A DNA stretch of 64,000 nt from Teichococcus aestuarii (GTDB lineage Bacteria > Pseudomonadota > Alphaproteobacteria > Acetobacterales > Acetobacteraceae): NCBI RefSeq assembly GCF_003116135.1, contig NZ_PDOA01000005.1, positions 248,001 through 312,000 of the forward strand, given 5' to 3'. Both the position numbers and the translations under genes were made by a program. Shown in pieces: positions 43,824 to 53,235 of this stretch. Below the pieces are notes generated by a model, which ran no database searches, was not told where the DNA came from, and was given only the letters and a program-made list of their open reading frames with translations. Position 1 is the first letter of the stretch. Every line of letters starts with the position of its first letter.

Positions 43824-44025
43824 GTTACCGAACAAAGTGCAGGAGCACGGGATTTTCCCGGGCTCCTTTTTTTGTGCCCGCGCTGCCGGTGCCTGCCCTT
43901 CCTGGCGTGCCCCTGGCCCGGCCTCCGCTTGGCCGGGCGCTTCGAGGGGGGCGAACCATGGCCCTCCGCCCCGGTTTCCCCCCGCTGAAGCCGGGACGGA
44001 CCCGGCGAAGCAAGGAGAGCCGAAC

Positions 44026-44529
44026 ATGCGACCTGTGAAGCCCATTCTGGCCCTGGCCCTGCTGGCGGGGCTCGGCGGCGCGGCCCTGGCGCAGAGCAGC
44101 CCCGGCCAGACCCAGGCAACCCCACCACAGCCCGGCCGGCCCCAGGCCGATGCCAGCCCTCCTGCCTCGCCGCAGCCCGCCGCCACGGACCTGCGGGACT
44201 ATGCGCGGATCCTGCAGGAGGCGGAGGACCAGCTCCGCCAGGCCATCCAGCGCAGTGGGAGCGAGCCCGCCTCGAACCAGCAGAAGGCCATGACACCGGC
44301 GCGGATGGACATGAAGGCCGCGGCCCAGCGCGTGCACGGCGCCGTGCGCCGGGTGCCGCGCGAACTGCGCGGGGACGCGCTGTACGAGGATGCGGAGCGC
44401 GCCGTGCGCGAGGGCATCACCCCGCTTTCCATGCCGCTGAGCCTGGAGGACACCGATGGCGCGGCGCAGCGTGTGCTGGGCACGGTGGAGAAGCTGCGGG
44501 CGGAAGTGGCGCGCCGCGCCGGCGCCTGA
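44026..44529 (+). CDS. Hypothetical secreted protein
   Basis: 167 residues, with AAGGAGAG before ATG 44026. Signal peptide MRPVKPILALALLAGLGGAA ending LAQ-S, then a proline/glutamine/alanine-rich linker (about 24-55) and a helical domain (DLRDYARILQEAEDQLRQAI; AAAQRVHGAVRRVPRELRGD). Probably periplasmic. No family recognised. Confidence 0.75.
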   Translation: MRPVKPILALALLAGLGGAALAQSSPGQTQATPPQPGRPQADASPPASPQPAATDLRDYARILQEAEDQLRQAIQRSGSEPASNQQKAMTPARMDMKAAAQRVHGAVRRVPRELRGDALYEDAERAVREGITPLSMPLSLEDTDGAAQRVLGTVEKLRAEVARRAGA

Positions 44530-44791
44530 TCGTGGGGCAGGGGGCGGGGGGCAGGGGGCGGGCGTCAGATAATTTTTACCGCTCCCACCCGTTCTGAGCC
44601 GGCCGGTGGATAACCTTGGCATTGCCAGATTTTTCGGGGATTCGCCGCCGGGGCACCCTGTGGGCGAAAGGTCACGCAAGCAAATTGTGGGGGTAGGCGC
44701 CGCATCCGACCCACCAGATATGGGTTGATGGCGCGGTCAGGGCGGTGCAAATGTGCCCGCCTCAGTACCCCAGCCATCAGGGATTCCCGTC

Positions 44792-46687
44792 GTGTTCGAT
44801 GCCATTCAGCTTGCCGATGATATTCAGCTCGCGGGGCATGGTCAGGTGCGCGTGGACCGGTCCCGCGATGCGTTGCTGACCGATTTCGGCAAGGCCACCC
44901 TCGACGACCGCTACCTGATGCCGGGCGAATCCTACCAGGACCTGTTCGCCCGCGTGGCCAGCGCCTATGGCGACGACGCGGCGCACGCCCAGCGCATCTA
45001 CGACTATATCTCGAGGCTGTGGTTCATGCCCGCCACGCCGGTGCTCTCCAACGGCGGCACCACGCGCGGCCTGCCCATCTCCTGCTTCCTCAACGAGGCG
45101 AATGACAGCCTGAACGGCATCGTCGACCTCTGGAACGAGAATGTCTGGCTGGCCTCCAAGGGCGGCGGCATCGGCTCCTACTGGGGCAATCTGCGCTCGA
45201 TCGGCGAGAAGGTCGGGCAGAACGGCAAGACCAGCGGCATCATCCCCTTCATCCGGGTGATGGACAGCCTGACGCTGGCGATCAGCCAGGGCTCGCTGCG
45301 GCGCGGCTCGGCGGCGGTCTACCTCCCCGTCTCCCACCCGGAGATCGAGGAGTTCATCGACCTCCGCCGCCCCACCGGCGGCGACCCGAACCGCAAGGCC
45401 CTGAACCTGCACCACGGCGTGCTGATCCCCGACGCCTTCATGCGCGCGGTGGAGGCCGACGAGGAGTGGGCGCTGACCTCGCCCAAGGACGGCGCCGTGG
45501 TGCGCAAGATCTCGGCCCGCGGCCTGTGGATCCGCATCCTGATGGCGCGCATCGAGCAGGGCGAGCCCTACATCATCTACTCGGACGCCGTGAACAACGC
45601 GCGGCCGGAGCACCAGAAGCTGGCCGGGCTGGAGGTCAAGACCTCCAACCTCTGCTCCGAGATCACCCTGCCGACCGGGCGCGACCAGCACGGGCGCGAG
45701 CGCACCGCCGTGTGCTGCCTCTCCTCGCTGAACCTCGAGACCTGGATGGAGTGGAAGGACGACCCGCGCTTCATCCCCGACGTGATGCGCTTCCTCGACA
45801 ACGTGCTGCAGAACTTCATCGACACCGCGCCCGATTCCATGGCGCGGGCGAAGTACAGCGCGATGCGCGAGCGCAGCGTGGGCCTCGGCGTGATGGGCTT
45901 CCATTCGTTCCTGCAGCAGCAGAACGTGCCCTTCGAGAGCGTCATCGCGAAGGTGTGGAACAAGCGGATGTTCAAGCACATCCGCACCCAGGCCGATGCC
46001 GCCAGCCGCCAGCTGGCCGAGGAGCGCGGGCCCTGCCCGGATGCCGCCGAATACGGCTTCATGGAGCGCTTCTCGAACAAGATGGCGATCGCGCCGACGG
46101 CCTCCATCTCGATCATCTGTGGCGGCGCCTCGCCCGGCATCGAGCCGATCGCGGCCAATGTGTACAACCACAAGACGCTTTCCGGCTCCTTCATCGTGCG
46201 CAACCCGTACCTGAAGAAGCTGCTGGCCAAGCATGGCCGCGACGACGACGAGACCTGGACCAACATCACCGTCACCAAGGGCAGCGTCCAGCACCTCGAC
46301 TTCCTGGACGAGCAGGAGAAGGCGATCTTCAAGACCGCCTTCGAGCTGGACCAGCGCTGGGTGGTGGAGCACGCCGCCGACCGCACGCCCTATATCTGCC
46401 AGAGCCAGTCGGTGAACGTGTTCCTGCCGGCCGACGTGCACAAGCGCGACCTGCACCAGATCCACTACCAGGCCTGGAAGAAGGGCGTGAAGTCGCTCTA
46501 CTACTGCCGCAGCCTCTCCATCCAGCGCGCCGATACCATCAGCGAGAAGGTGGCGGTGCAGCCGGCGCTGGGCTTCGCGGCGGCCAACAGCCTGGAGGCC
46601 GTGCTGCCCGTGCCGCCGCCGCGCACCACCCGCGCGGTGGCCGGCGAGAACGGCACCGATTATGAGGAGTGCCTGGCCTGCCAGTAG
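44792..46687 (+). CDS. nrdA: Class I ribonucleoside-diphosphate reductase, alpha subunit
   Basis: 631 residues from GTG 44792 (preceded by AGGGA), giving VFDAIQLADDIQLAGHGQ as start; an upstream GTG at 44753 would add 13 residues. The 10-strand barrel carries FMPATPVLSNGGT and SCFLNEANDS, the radical-site region TSNLCSEITLPTG (Cys and Glu), and SLYYCRSLS near the end. The C-terminus CLAC is the redox-shuttle cysteine pair. It reduces NDPs to dNDPs with a NrdB partner, which is not in the window. A mobile recombinase element begins just after its terminator. The gap upstream (44530-44790) holds no obvious NrdR-box pair. Confidence 0.92.
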   Translation: MFDAIQLADDIQLAGHGQVRVDRSRDALLTDFGKATLDDRYLMPGESYQDLFARVASAYGDDAAHAQRIYDYISRLWFMPATPVLSNGGTTRGLPISCFLNEANDSLNGIVDLWNENVWLASKGGGIGSYWGNLRSIGEKVGQNGKTSGIIPFIRVMDSLTLAISQGSLRRGSAAVYLPVSHPEIEEFIDLRRPTGGDPNRKALNLHHGVLIPDAFMRAVEADEEWALTSPKDGAVVRKISARGLWIRILMARIEQGEPYIIYSDAVNNARPEHQKLAGLEVKTSNLCSEITLPTGRDQHGRERTAVCCLSSLNLETWMEWKDDPRFIPDVMRFLDNVLQNFIDTAPDSMARAKYSAMRERSVGLGVMGFHSFLQQQNVPFESVIAKVWNKRMFKHIRTQADAASRQLAEERGPCPDAAEYGFMERFSNKMAIAPTASISIICGGASPGIEPIAANVYNHKTLSGSFIVRNPYLKKLLAKHGRDDDETWTNITVTKGSVQHLDFLDEQEKAIFKTAFELDQRWVVEHAADRTPYICQSQSVNVFLPADVHKRDLHQIHYQAWKKGVKSLYYCRSLSIQRADTISEKVAVQPALGFAAANSLEAVLPVPPPRTTRAVAGENGTDYEECLACQ

Positions 46688-46713
46688 CAGGACCTAGGGT
46701 AGAATCGTAAACT

Positions 46714-46761
46714 AAGAGGGGCTGGTCGCGACGTAAGTCGTTGTCCAGCCCCTCTTTTTTT
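46714..46761 (+). terminator. Rho-independent terminator of nrdA
   Basis: AAGAGGGGCTGG pairs with CCAGCCCCTCTT (12 bases, perfect), with an inner CGAC/GTCG mini-stem in the loop, and is followed by a T7 run. It starts 27 bases after the nrdA stop. It marks the end of core chromosome before the recombinase element. Confidence 0.93.
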
Positions 46762-46840
46762 ATCTTCCGGGGCAGAATCTTGCGGAAACCGATCCGAAGT
46801 CGTATTTCCGACGTATCGGGACGGAGGCTTAATCGTAAAC

Positions 46841-48100
46841 ATGCTGGGTTTCGAGGTGAGGCGGTTTGCCGCACGATCGGGACGGGAAGTAGCTGTCCTG
46901 TTAGAGCGCGGCGGCGGCCCGTTGTTCTGGCCCAATGTCTTCGTGACGGCTGACTATGTCCGGAGGGGCGCCTCCGTGAACACGTCGGTAAAGGTTCTCC
47001 GGTCGATTGGGATGGCTTGGCTTTGGGCCGCCTCGCTCGGTCGGAACCTTGAAGAAGACTTGGCGACGGGGTCATTCCTTTCCCTCGAGGACGCCGACCT
47101 CCTCGCTGATTTCCTTCGCGCCTCTGCGGCAGACCAGGGCGACTGGTCAAGCGGCGGTGGAAAGCCTGCTTCCATGCCCTTCCGCGTCAGCCGACTGGAG
47201 GACTACCGGCCCGACCCTCGATCCCTCAGAGCGCCTAAGGCCAAGGCGGCCGAACCAGTTGAGGCAGCTGCTCGCATCCGTTGGGTCGCGGCATATGTCG
47301 AGTGGCATCTCCAACGGCGCCTCGGTGACCTGGATCGCCGACAGGCCGAAGCTGGGACTCTCCTCGGCGTTAGTGAGATGGTCGTCGCCCGGCTACGCAG
47401 TCTGGCGCCAAGGGCGAAGGGCCAGAGCGACGACGATCTCACGCTGGAGGGTGTCTCCCGAGAGGTCCTGCAGGCCATTGAGGATGCGGTGGTGCCCGGA
47501 AGCCCGGCCAACCCGTTCGCAACCCCCTTCCTGCAGGCGAGGAACTACCTGTACTGGCGCCTGCTCCTGGACACCGGTGCCCGTCGTGGAGAAGGACGGC
47601 ATGCCAAGGCCGAGGACATAAGCTACTCGACCCGGCGGTTCCGCATCCGTGTCTCGAAGACGGTCCCGCGCACCGTGCCGATCGGGCCACAAACTGCCGA
47701 GGCGTTCGACCGCTTCATCAACGAGCACTGGGCACATTTGCCGCGGGCTGCCCGGGGCCGGGGTTACCTGTTCACCGACGAGAAGGGTGTGCACCTGTCG
47801 CTCCGCTCGTGCAACCGCATCTTCGAGCGGATCCGCCAGCACGTGCCCGGCGTCCCTGCGTTTCTTGCTCCGCATACCCTCCGGCGCACCTGGAACGACA
47901 GCTTCAGCGAGAGGGTGGACGCCATGCCGCCTGGACAGAGGCTGTCCGAGAAGCAGGAGAACGAGATGCGCAATCGGCACCAGGGCTGGTCCAAGAAGTC
48001 ATCTATGGGGTCGCGATACAGCAAACGACACATCAGGCGTGAGGCTGACCGGATCGCGGAGGAGATGGCCTCCAACATCGCCGGACCGAAGGAAGACTGA
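46841..48100 (+). CDS. Tyrosine recombinase 1 of a recombinase trio
   Basis: 419 residues. The N-terminal arm and core-binding region is unusual (ARSGREVAVLLERGGGPLFW). The catalytic domain is about 200-400: Arg in LLDTGARRGEGRHAKAED, HTLRRTWNDSF (HxxR), and a Tyr near RYSKRHI (about 391). First of three adjacent recombinase-like genes, the next starting 1 base after this stop. Comparable to GmtY of mobile-trio elements by position and size. Confidence 0.85.
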   Translation: MLGFEVRRFAARSGREVAVLLERGGGPLFWPNVFVTADYVRRGASVNTSVKVLRSIGMAWLWAASLGRNLEEDLATGSFLSLEDADLLADFLRASAADQGDWSSGGGKPASMPFRVSRLEDYRPDPRSLRAPKAKAAEPVEAAARIRWVAAYVEWHLQRRLGDLDRRQAEAGTLLGVSEMVVARLRSLAPRAKGQSDDDLTLEGVSREVLQAIEDAVVPGSPANPFATPFLQARNYLYWRLLLDTGARRGEGRHAKAEDISYSTRRFRIRVSKTVPRTVPIGPQTAEAFDRFINEHWAHLPRAARGRGYLFTDEKGVHLSLRSCNRIFERIRQHVPGVPAFLAPHTLRRTWNDSFSERVDAMPPGQRLSEKQENEMRNRHQGWSKKSSMGSRYSKRHIRREADRIAEEMASNIAGPKED

Positions 48101-48101
48101 A

Positions 48102-49556
48102 ATGCCAAGCACAGTCTTAGCCGGGCGCCCGGCGTCTGGAACCCTTGGCATCACACTACTTGATGGTCGTAGAGTAGAGTTCAACCTCATTGGGGAAAAT
48201 CATATCCAGAGTGACATTAGGCACCACAAGATAGATTTTACATGGGCAGTTGAAGGCCTGGAATGGCAAGATAGCTTGCGAAGAATTATTGTGGGAATGC
48301 TTTCGACGCATTCTTTGGTGTATGTTGAGAGATGCACCTATTATATGGGTCGTTGCATAAAGGATCATTCCCTGCGCACTGGTTCTTCCGAACCATTATT
48401 CTCGATAAGCCATATCGAGGACTGGCCGAAACGCTATGGTGTCGCAAGCTGGCCGTTCGTCCAGGCACTGCTAAATCGCTGGAATGAGAGCCGGTTGGCA
48501 GGACTCGATCCAGAAGTGTCGACCTTTCTGCTCACCCCGGAGAAGTTCGAGGAGAGTTCGGATGGCTGGTATTTCACCTTGGTCGCCAACGACCCCGAGC
48601 GGGGCGCCTTTACAGAGCAGGAACTGCGCAGCATTCGGGACGGGGTGGACCGCGCTTTCGAGCAAGATGAAATTTCTCTTCCCGAGTGGGCACTGGTCTG
48701 GTCCCTGATCGCGACCGGCGTCCGGCCAGTCCAGATCGCCAGGATGCGCATGTCGGACGTCATCCTGACGTCCGGCCCCGAAGGGACAGAGGTGACGCTC
48801 GGCATCCCGCTCGCGAAGGGGGAAAACCAAGTCCTCCGGGACCGGTGGAAGCGGAAGGCCCCCTCCGTCCTCGCCGAGATCCTTCTCCGCTACCTGGAGA
48901 TGCCGGATGTGCGTCGGCGTGCCCCGGACGCCCCGCTGTTCGAGGATCAGTCCTCGAAGGTCTCAGCCATCATCGCGTCGGTGTTCCGCCGGGTCCAGAC
49001 CTACTCCGACCGGCTGCGTGGCCCGGTCCCGGTGTTCCCCTACCGGTTCCGCTACACCCTCGGCACCAGGGCTATCGCGCTGGGTGCGTCCGATCACGAG
49101 GCCGCCCGTTTGCTGACCCACCGGACCACCCACTGCATCCAGTACTACCGGGCCGCGATGCCGATGCTCCAGCGCCCGATCCAGGAGGCCATCGGCCGGG
49201 AGATGTCCTTCCTGGCGCAGGCGTTCCAGGGACGGCTCATCGGGTCGCTCGACGAGGCCACCCGCCGTGGAGAGGCGGGGGCGCTCATCCGCGACTTCGC
49301 CCACTTGGTCGGCCAGAAGCTCGGCGCCTGCGGGACGCGGGCGGAATGCCACCAGAATGCCCCACGCGCCTGCCTCCTCTGCCGGAAGTTCGAGCCGCTG
49401 ATGGACGCCCCCTGGGAACGGTTCCTGGACGTCCTCAGGGAGGACTTGGCGGCCGAGACCGAGGACCGCATCCGTCTCATCACCCAGGAGCAGATCGACG
49501 CGGTCAGGGGTATCATTATCGAGCGGAACGCCAAGATGGCGGGAGCCTTGGCATGA
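48102..49556 (+). CDS. Tyrosine recombinase-like protein 2 of the trio
   Basis: 484 residues. Catalytic-type motifs: Arg in ATGVRPVQIARMRMSD (about 204), RFRYTLGTRAIALGAS in place of HxxR, then LLTHRTTHCIQYYR with His and Tyr (about 339-350). The C-terminus has a cysteine cluster CGTRAECHQNAPRACLLC, a possible zinc site. The first 115 codons (to about 48450) are strikingly AT-rich compared with the rest of the gene, a sign of mosaic origin. Its stop overlaps the next gene (ATGA). Confidence 0.82.
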   Translation: MPSTVLAGRPASGTLGITLLDGRRVEFNLIGENHIQSDIRHHKIDFTWAVEGLEWQDSLRRIIVGMLSTHSLVYVERCTYYMGRCIKDHSLRTGSSEPLFSISHIEDWPKRYGVASWPFVQALLNRWNESRLAGLDPEVSTFLLTPEKFEESSDGWYFTLVANDPERGAFTEQELRSIRDGVDRAFEQDEISLPEWALVWSLIATGVRPVQIARMRMSDVILTSGPEGTEVTLGIPLAKGENQVLRDRWKRKAPSVLAEILLRYLEMPDVRRRAPDAPLFEDQSSKVSAIIASVFRRVQTYSDRLRGPVPVFPYRFRYTLGTRAIALGASDHEAARLLTHRTTHCIQYYRAAMPMLQRPIQEAIGREMSFLAQAFQGRLIGSLDEATRRGEAGALIRDFAHLVGQKLGACGTRAECHQNAPRACLLCRKFEPLMDAPWERFLDVLREDLAAETEDRIRLITQEQIDAVRGIIIERNAKMAGALA

Positions 49557-51664
49557 CCGCGCCAGTTGTCGTCCGGTTTGTCGGCGCCCCTGAGAAAACA
49601 GCGCGGCAGAACCTCACTGCATTCATCGAGCGCGCCCGCCAGCAGCGCTTCTTTCGGGGGCCGGACGCAGTCGACTGGTCATCCGGCACCTGGAACCTGC
49701 GGCCATTTGCCCTGACCCGTGGCCAGCACCCGGCAGGCTACGTGCTGCACTTCACGAACCACGAAACCACCAGGCGTGGGACGCGATCACCTCATGCCGT
49801 CAATCTGCGAGAGCCGTTCCTGGATGCTGCCAAGGCGGTGGCCGTGGAGTTCCTGGTCTCCAATGGGATGGGGAGTCCCTCGAAGCTCATGGCTGTACTT
49901 CGCGCCGTCGAACGCGCGTTCCGTGACCTTGGCAAGTCTCCCGACCTGGTGGACCTGGGTCCCGAGGTGCTCGACCAGGCGACCGCCATCCTGCGCGAGA
50001 GCGTGTCCGACCTCTGGACCTTCGGCCGCATGCTGGAGCGGCTTGTCCACGAGATCGTCAACCCGGGACGCCTATCCACGACGCACCTGCTCTGGCGCAG
50101 CCCTTTCCCGTACGAGGGCGTCGACCGCTCCGACCGGGTCAGCACCGAGGCTGGGGTGGTCGAAGGATCTGAGAAGCTACCGCATCTCAAGTGCATCCTC
50201 GATCTCGCGTCGGTGTTCCATGGCGCCACGGTCCCGGCCGACGTGGTCACGACCGCATGGTTCGCTCTCGCCGTGTTCTCGCCCACCCGGGTCACCGAGA
50301 TCCTGACGCTGCCTCTAGATTGCGAGACGGAGATGGACGGGGTCTATGGCCTCGCCTGGCGCCCCCTGAAGGGCGGCGACCCCATGACCAAGTTCGCCAC
50401 CAACGCTGAATGGGCGGAGGTCGCTCGCACGGCCATCCTCCGCCTGCGGGAACTCGGCGCCACGGCTCGCCAGGCCGCGGCCTGGTACGCCGAGCACCCT
50501 GGTCGTTTGTACCTGCCCGAGGGATTCGAGCACCTGCGGGGCGAGCCGCTCACCCGCTGGGAGGTGGCCCGGATCATTGGGAAGGAGAGCCGGATTGAGA
50601 AGGGTTCCGCCCTCGACAAGGCGATGCGCCCCACGGGCAAGACGACCACCGACCTGGCACGGAGCGGAGGCTCGATTCGGACCCCGCTCTACGATTTTGT
50701 TTCCATCCAGGATTACATCCTGAAGTCTCTGCCGCCCGATTTCCCCTTGGCGGACAAGCGGTCCGGGCTGACTGCAGCCGACGCGCTGTTCTGCCTCCCA
50801 CGGCACGTCATGCGAACCGACGGCGATATGCTCCTGCATGTGCCCGACCTCATCAGCGCGAGCCAAGTGCACCATGACCTGGGAGGCAAGCCGGGTGGGA
50901 CGACGGTGTTCTACCGGCATCAACTGCTGGATCCGCGCAATGGCCAACCCTGGAAGCTGACGTCGCACCAGCCCCGGCACCTGCTGAACACGCTGGCACA
51001 GTCGAAGCATTTGTCGGAGACGCTCATCGCGTTCTGGTCGGGCCGGAAGCGGGTCGACCAGAACGCCTGGTACAACCACATCCCCCATGCGGCCTTCATT
51101 GAGGCCTACGTCACCATGGGCGAAAACGCCCCGCGCGGCGTGGGCGTGGTCGGCCCACTTGCCGACAAGGTGGAAGAGCGGGCGCGGCGGGAGATGGTGA
51201 CCCACGACACCGCCCTGCGGCTGGAGGTCGGCTCAATCATCGCCACACGGTACGGGCTCTGCCGCCACAACTACGCCCTCACACCCTGCCCCAAGGACAA
51301 GAACTGCATCGGCTGCGGGGAAAACACCTTCGTCAAGGGTGATGCTGGGCAGATCGCGGAGGCGCGAAAACAGCTCGACATCAGCTTCAACGCTGTCCAG
51401 AACTGCCGCAATGCAATGGAGAATGGTGAGCCGGGTGTAGAAAGATGGCTCTCAAAGCATGCGGAGGCAGTCGTTCGTTGGGGGATGGCGCTTGCGCTAC
51501 TAACCGATTCCGAGATGGCCGACGGAACTCTCATCACCTTGCCACCTCCGCCCGTTTCTCAAACGCGAGCGGGCCTCACACTTGCCATCCGCGAGCAAGC
51601 CTCGGGTCACGAGGAAGATGACTTCGTCTTTGAGGAACTTCTGGCAGTGGGAGGAAACTTCTGA
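49553..51664 (+). CDS. Large recombinase-like protein 3 of the trio
   Basis: 703 residues. Recombinase-like motifs: Arg in SPTRVTEILTLPLD (about 243), SHQPRHLLNTLAQ (HxxR, about 470), and Tyr in WYNHIPHAAF (about 506). A C-terminal zinc-finger-like cluster CRHNYALTPCPKDKNCIGC is at about 569-587. Larger than ordinary integrases, as is the third protein in mobile-trio elements (GmtZ-like by position). The last 300 bases are less GC-rich than the rest. Its TGA overlaps the ATG of the next gene by one base. Confidence 0.8.
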   Translation: MTAPVVVRFVGAPEKTARQNLTAFIERARQQRFFRGPDAVDWSSGTWNLRPFALTRGQHPAGYVLHFTNHETTRRGTRSPHAVNLREPFLDAAKAVAVEFLVSNGMGSPSKLMAVLRAVERAFRDLGKSPDLVDLGPEVLDQATAILRESVSDLWTFGRMLERLVHEIVNPGRLSTTHLLWRSPFPYEGVDRSDRVSTEAGVVEGSEKLPHLKCILDLASVFHGATVPADVVTTAWFALAVFSPTRVTEILTLPLDCETEMDGVYGLAWRPLKGGDPMTKFATNAEWAEVARTAILRLRELGATARQAAAWYAEHPGRLYLPEGFEHLRGEPLTRWEVARIIGKESRIEKGSALDKAMRPTGKTTTDLARSGGSIRTPLYDFVSIQDYILKSLPPDFPLADKRSGLTAADALFCLPRHVMRTDGDMLLHVPDLISASQVHHDLGGKPGGTTVFYRHQLLDPRNGQPWKLTSHQPRHLLNTLAQSKHLSETLIAFWSGRKRVDQNAWYNHIPHAAFIEAYVTMGENAPRGVGVVGPLADKVEERARREMVTHDTALRLEVGSIIATRYGLCRHNYALTPCPKDKNCIGCGENTFVKGDAGQIAEARKQLDISFNAVQNCRNAMENGEPGVERWLSKHAEAVVRWGMALALLTDSEMADGTLITLPPPPVSQTRAGLTLAIREQASGHEEDDFVFEELLAVGGNF

Positions 51665-52119
51665 TGGGCACGAAGAGGCTCACCGACAGCGACATCGAGA
51701 AGGCCGTTCGTCTGTTGGATGGCTGGACGGACAAATTGACCTGGGATCGCTACATTGCTGTGCTCGAGACCGAGATCGGGCACCGATACACGAAGCCCGG
51801 CTTGCGAAAGCATGTCCGTATCTTGAACGCTTGGGAGATGACGCGTAAGCGGCTTGCCGAAGGTACTCGAGCTGTTGGCGCTCGATCGAACGGTGATGCT
51901 GCCATCGCTCACGCCCGGCAAACAATTATGTCCCTGCGAGCAGAGAATGACCGAATCAAGCAGGAGAACCGCGACCTGCTGGAGCGCTTCATCCGTTGGT
52001 CGTACAATGCCGCTTCAAGAGGCCTAAAGCCCGAGGATCTTGACCGCGAGATCATTATAGTGGATGCGCGTTCTGCGAGAGGTGTTAGGCCAGTAGTGGC
52101 CAAGCAGAATAGCGATTGA
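51664..52119 (+). CDS. Small coiled-coil protein ending the recombinase trio operon
   Basis: 151 residues. An N-terminal helical domain (LTDSDIEKAVRLLDGWTDKL, ETEIGHRYTKPGLRKHVRIL) is followed by a coiled coil (IMSLRAENDRIKQENRDLLE). Its size and position match the small accessory protein (GmtX-like) of mobile-trio elements. Coupled to the 703-residue gene. Probably a DNA-binding helper of the recombinases; this is inferred. Confidence 0.72.
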   Translation: MGTKRLTDSDIEKAVRLLDGWTDKLTWDRYIAVLETEIGHRYTKPGLRKHVRILNAWEMTRKRLAEGTRAVGARSNGDAAIAHARQTIMSLRAENDRIKQENRDLLERFIRWSYNAASRGLKPEDLDREIIIVDARSARGVRPVVAKQNSD

Positions 52120-52225
52120 GCTTCTTTGTGTTGCGTTGAACCGAGAGCCCTGTGATCTAAAGCTGCACCCTCACATCGAAATCTGCAGCACGTTCCAAGA
52201 TGCGGTGGCTACCACCGCAAAGGGC

Positions 52226-52489
52226 TCACTTGCTTCCAAGTTTCTCGGCTTCTGAGCCTTTCGTGACCACCACACCCCAAGCGTTTCGATCGCTCTCAGG
52301 AATAATTTCCACGCCGCGCTGCTTGAGAGCGTCTACGAGCGCGATCACAGTCGATAATCGCGGATCGGAACGGCCTTGCTCGATTGCCTGGAGCACGCTG
52401 ACAGCGATCCCCGCGGCGGATGCGAGATCCGCCTGACTCATCCCAGCGAGAGCACGGGCTGCGACAAGGATGCGGGCTGAGCGAAACAT
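52226..52489 (-). CDS. XRE-family HTH regulator
   Basis: 87 residues from ATG 52489 (MFRSARILVAARALAGMSQA is the normal start of this family); a GTG at 52567 would give 113. HTH: ADLASAAGIAVSVLQAIEQG, followed by RLSTVIALVDALKQRGVEII, the common short single-domain regulator pattern in which the end reads GVEIIPE. It is opposite to its neighbours, between the recombinases and the cargo genes. Confidence 0.82.
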   Translation of the reverse strand: MFRSARILVAARALAGMSQADLASAAGIAVSVLQAIEQGRSDPRLSTVIALVDALKQRGVEIIPESDRNAWGVVVTKGSEAEKLGSK

Positions 52490-52570
52490 CGGGAAGGCAG
52501 TCTGCTGACAGAGAAGCGATTCTTTGACAACAACTGGCGCCTTCCCGCCAGCCAGCACGCAAAACACCCC

Positions 52571-52614
52571 AACAGGAACCTGTTTGGCGGTTACTATAAC
52601 CCCTTTTCAGGTTC
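52571..52614. promoter_or_regulatory. Candidate promoter/operator region of the XRE gene
   Basis: Contains AACAGG-aa-CCTGTT (52571-52584), GGTTA-cta-TAACC (52589-52601) and an inverted copy of GAACCTG at 52608-52614. On the minus strand TATAGT at about 52594-52599 could be a -10 box. Symmetric sites next to an XRE gene suggest autoregulation. Confidence 0.4.
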
Positions 52615-52761
52615 TTCTGAGTAGAGCATAAGGCGCTGGGCCGAGTCGCTTGAGGCTGATGGTGGCCGCCGTCGGCCACTTGCGACGCTGCAAAGTCGGC
52701 CACCTGCCGTGAGCTTTGCTGTTGTGTCGCGTGATTGGGAACCGGCGTGCCGGGAAAAGAG

Positions 52762-53235
52762 ATGGCCAATAACAACCAGTGCCTTCGGGCAGCCATGGAC
52801 CCCTGGTGCCTCGTCGCCCTCGACACCGGCTACGAGCACCTCTTCGGCTTCGCCATCCAACACGCCGGGACCGGCGGCCTCTCCTGGGTCCTGAGCACGC
52901 CCGTCGTCTGGATCGACGCCGCAACCGGCCGCGCCCAGACCGAGAGCGGCAGGCGGTACACGCTGGGCCGCGCGGTCACCCCTGAAGCCTTGCCAACTCT
53001 CGAGGCCAGGATTGCCTTCGCCTTGATGGTCGAACCTCAACTCACGGACCCGCTCCCACTGCCGCCGGTCCCGAAGGATTTACCGGCCGCCCGCAAATGG
53101 GTGGTCGCCTGCAAGATGGCCCGGCACCTCGGGGTCGAGCCGCCGCCCCTCAAGGATGAGGCCGCCGTGGCACATTTCCTCGGCGCCAATATGGAGCGGT
53201 ACTGGCGCCTGCGCGACGGCCGGAGGCCATCCTGA
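52762..53235 (+). CDS. Hypothetical protein
   Basis: 157 residues from ATG 52762, preceded by GGGAAAAGAG. N-terminal half resembles a small beta-rich domain (WCLVALDTGYEHLFGFAIQH, VVWIDAATGRAQTESGRRYT). The C-terminal half is helical with WVVACKMARHLGVEPPPLKD. Its stop overlaps the next gene by one base, so the two form an operon. No family recognised. Confidence 0.65.
   Translation: MANNNQCLRAAMDPWCLVALDTGYEHLFGFAIQHAGTGGLSWVLSTPVVWIDAATGRAQTESGRRYTLGRAVTPEALPTLEARIAFALMVEPQLTDPLPLPPVPKDLPAARKWVVACKMARHLGVEPPPLKDEAAVAHFLGANMERYWRLRDGRRPS

Noticed and set aside
44530-44790. NrdR boxes or a cobalamin riboswitch before nrdA
   Set aside because: No paired NrdR-like sites and no B12-box sequence were seen by eye.
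46039-46465. Frames antisense to nrdA (part of a 562-codon minus-strand frame)
   Set aside because: The plus strand encodes a full NrdA with catalytic motifs; the antisense frame is a GC-rich shadow.
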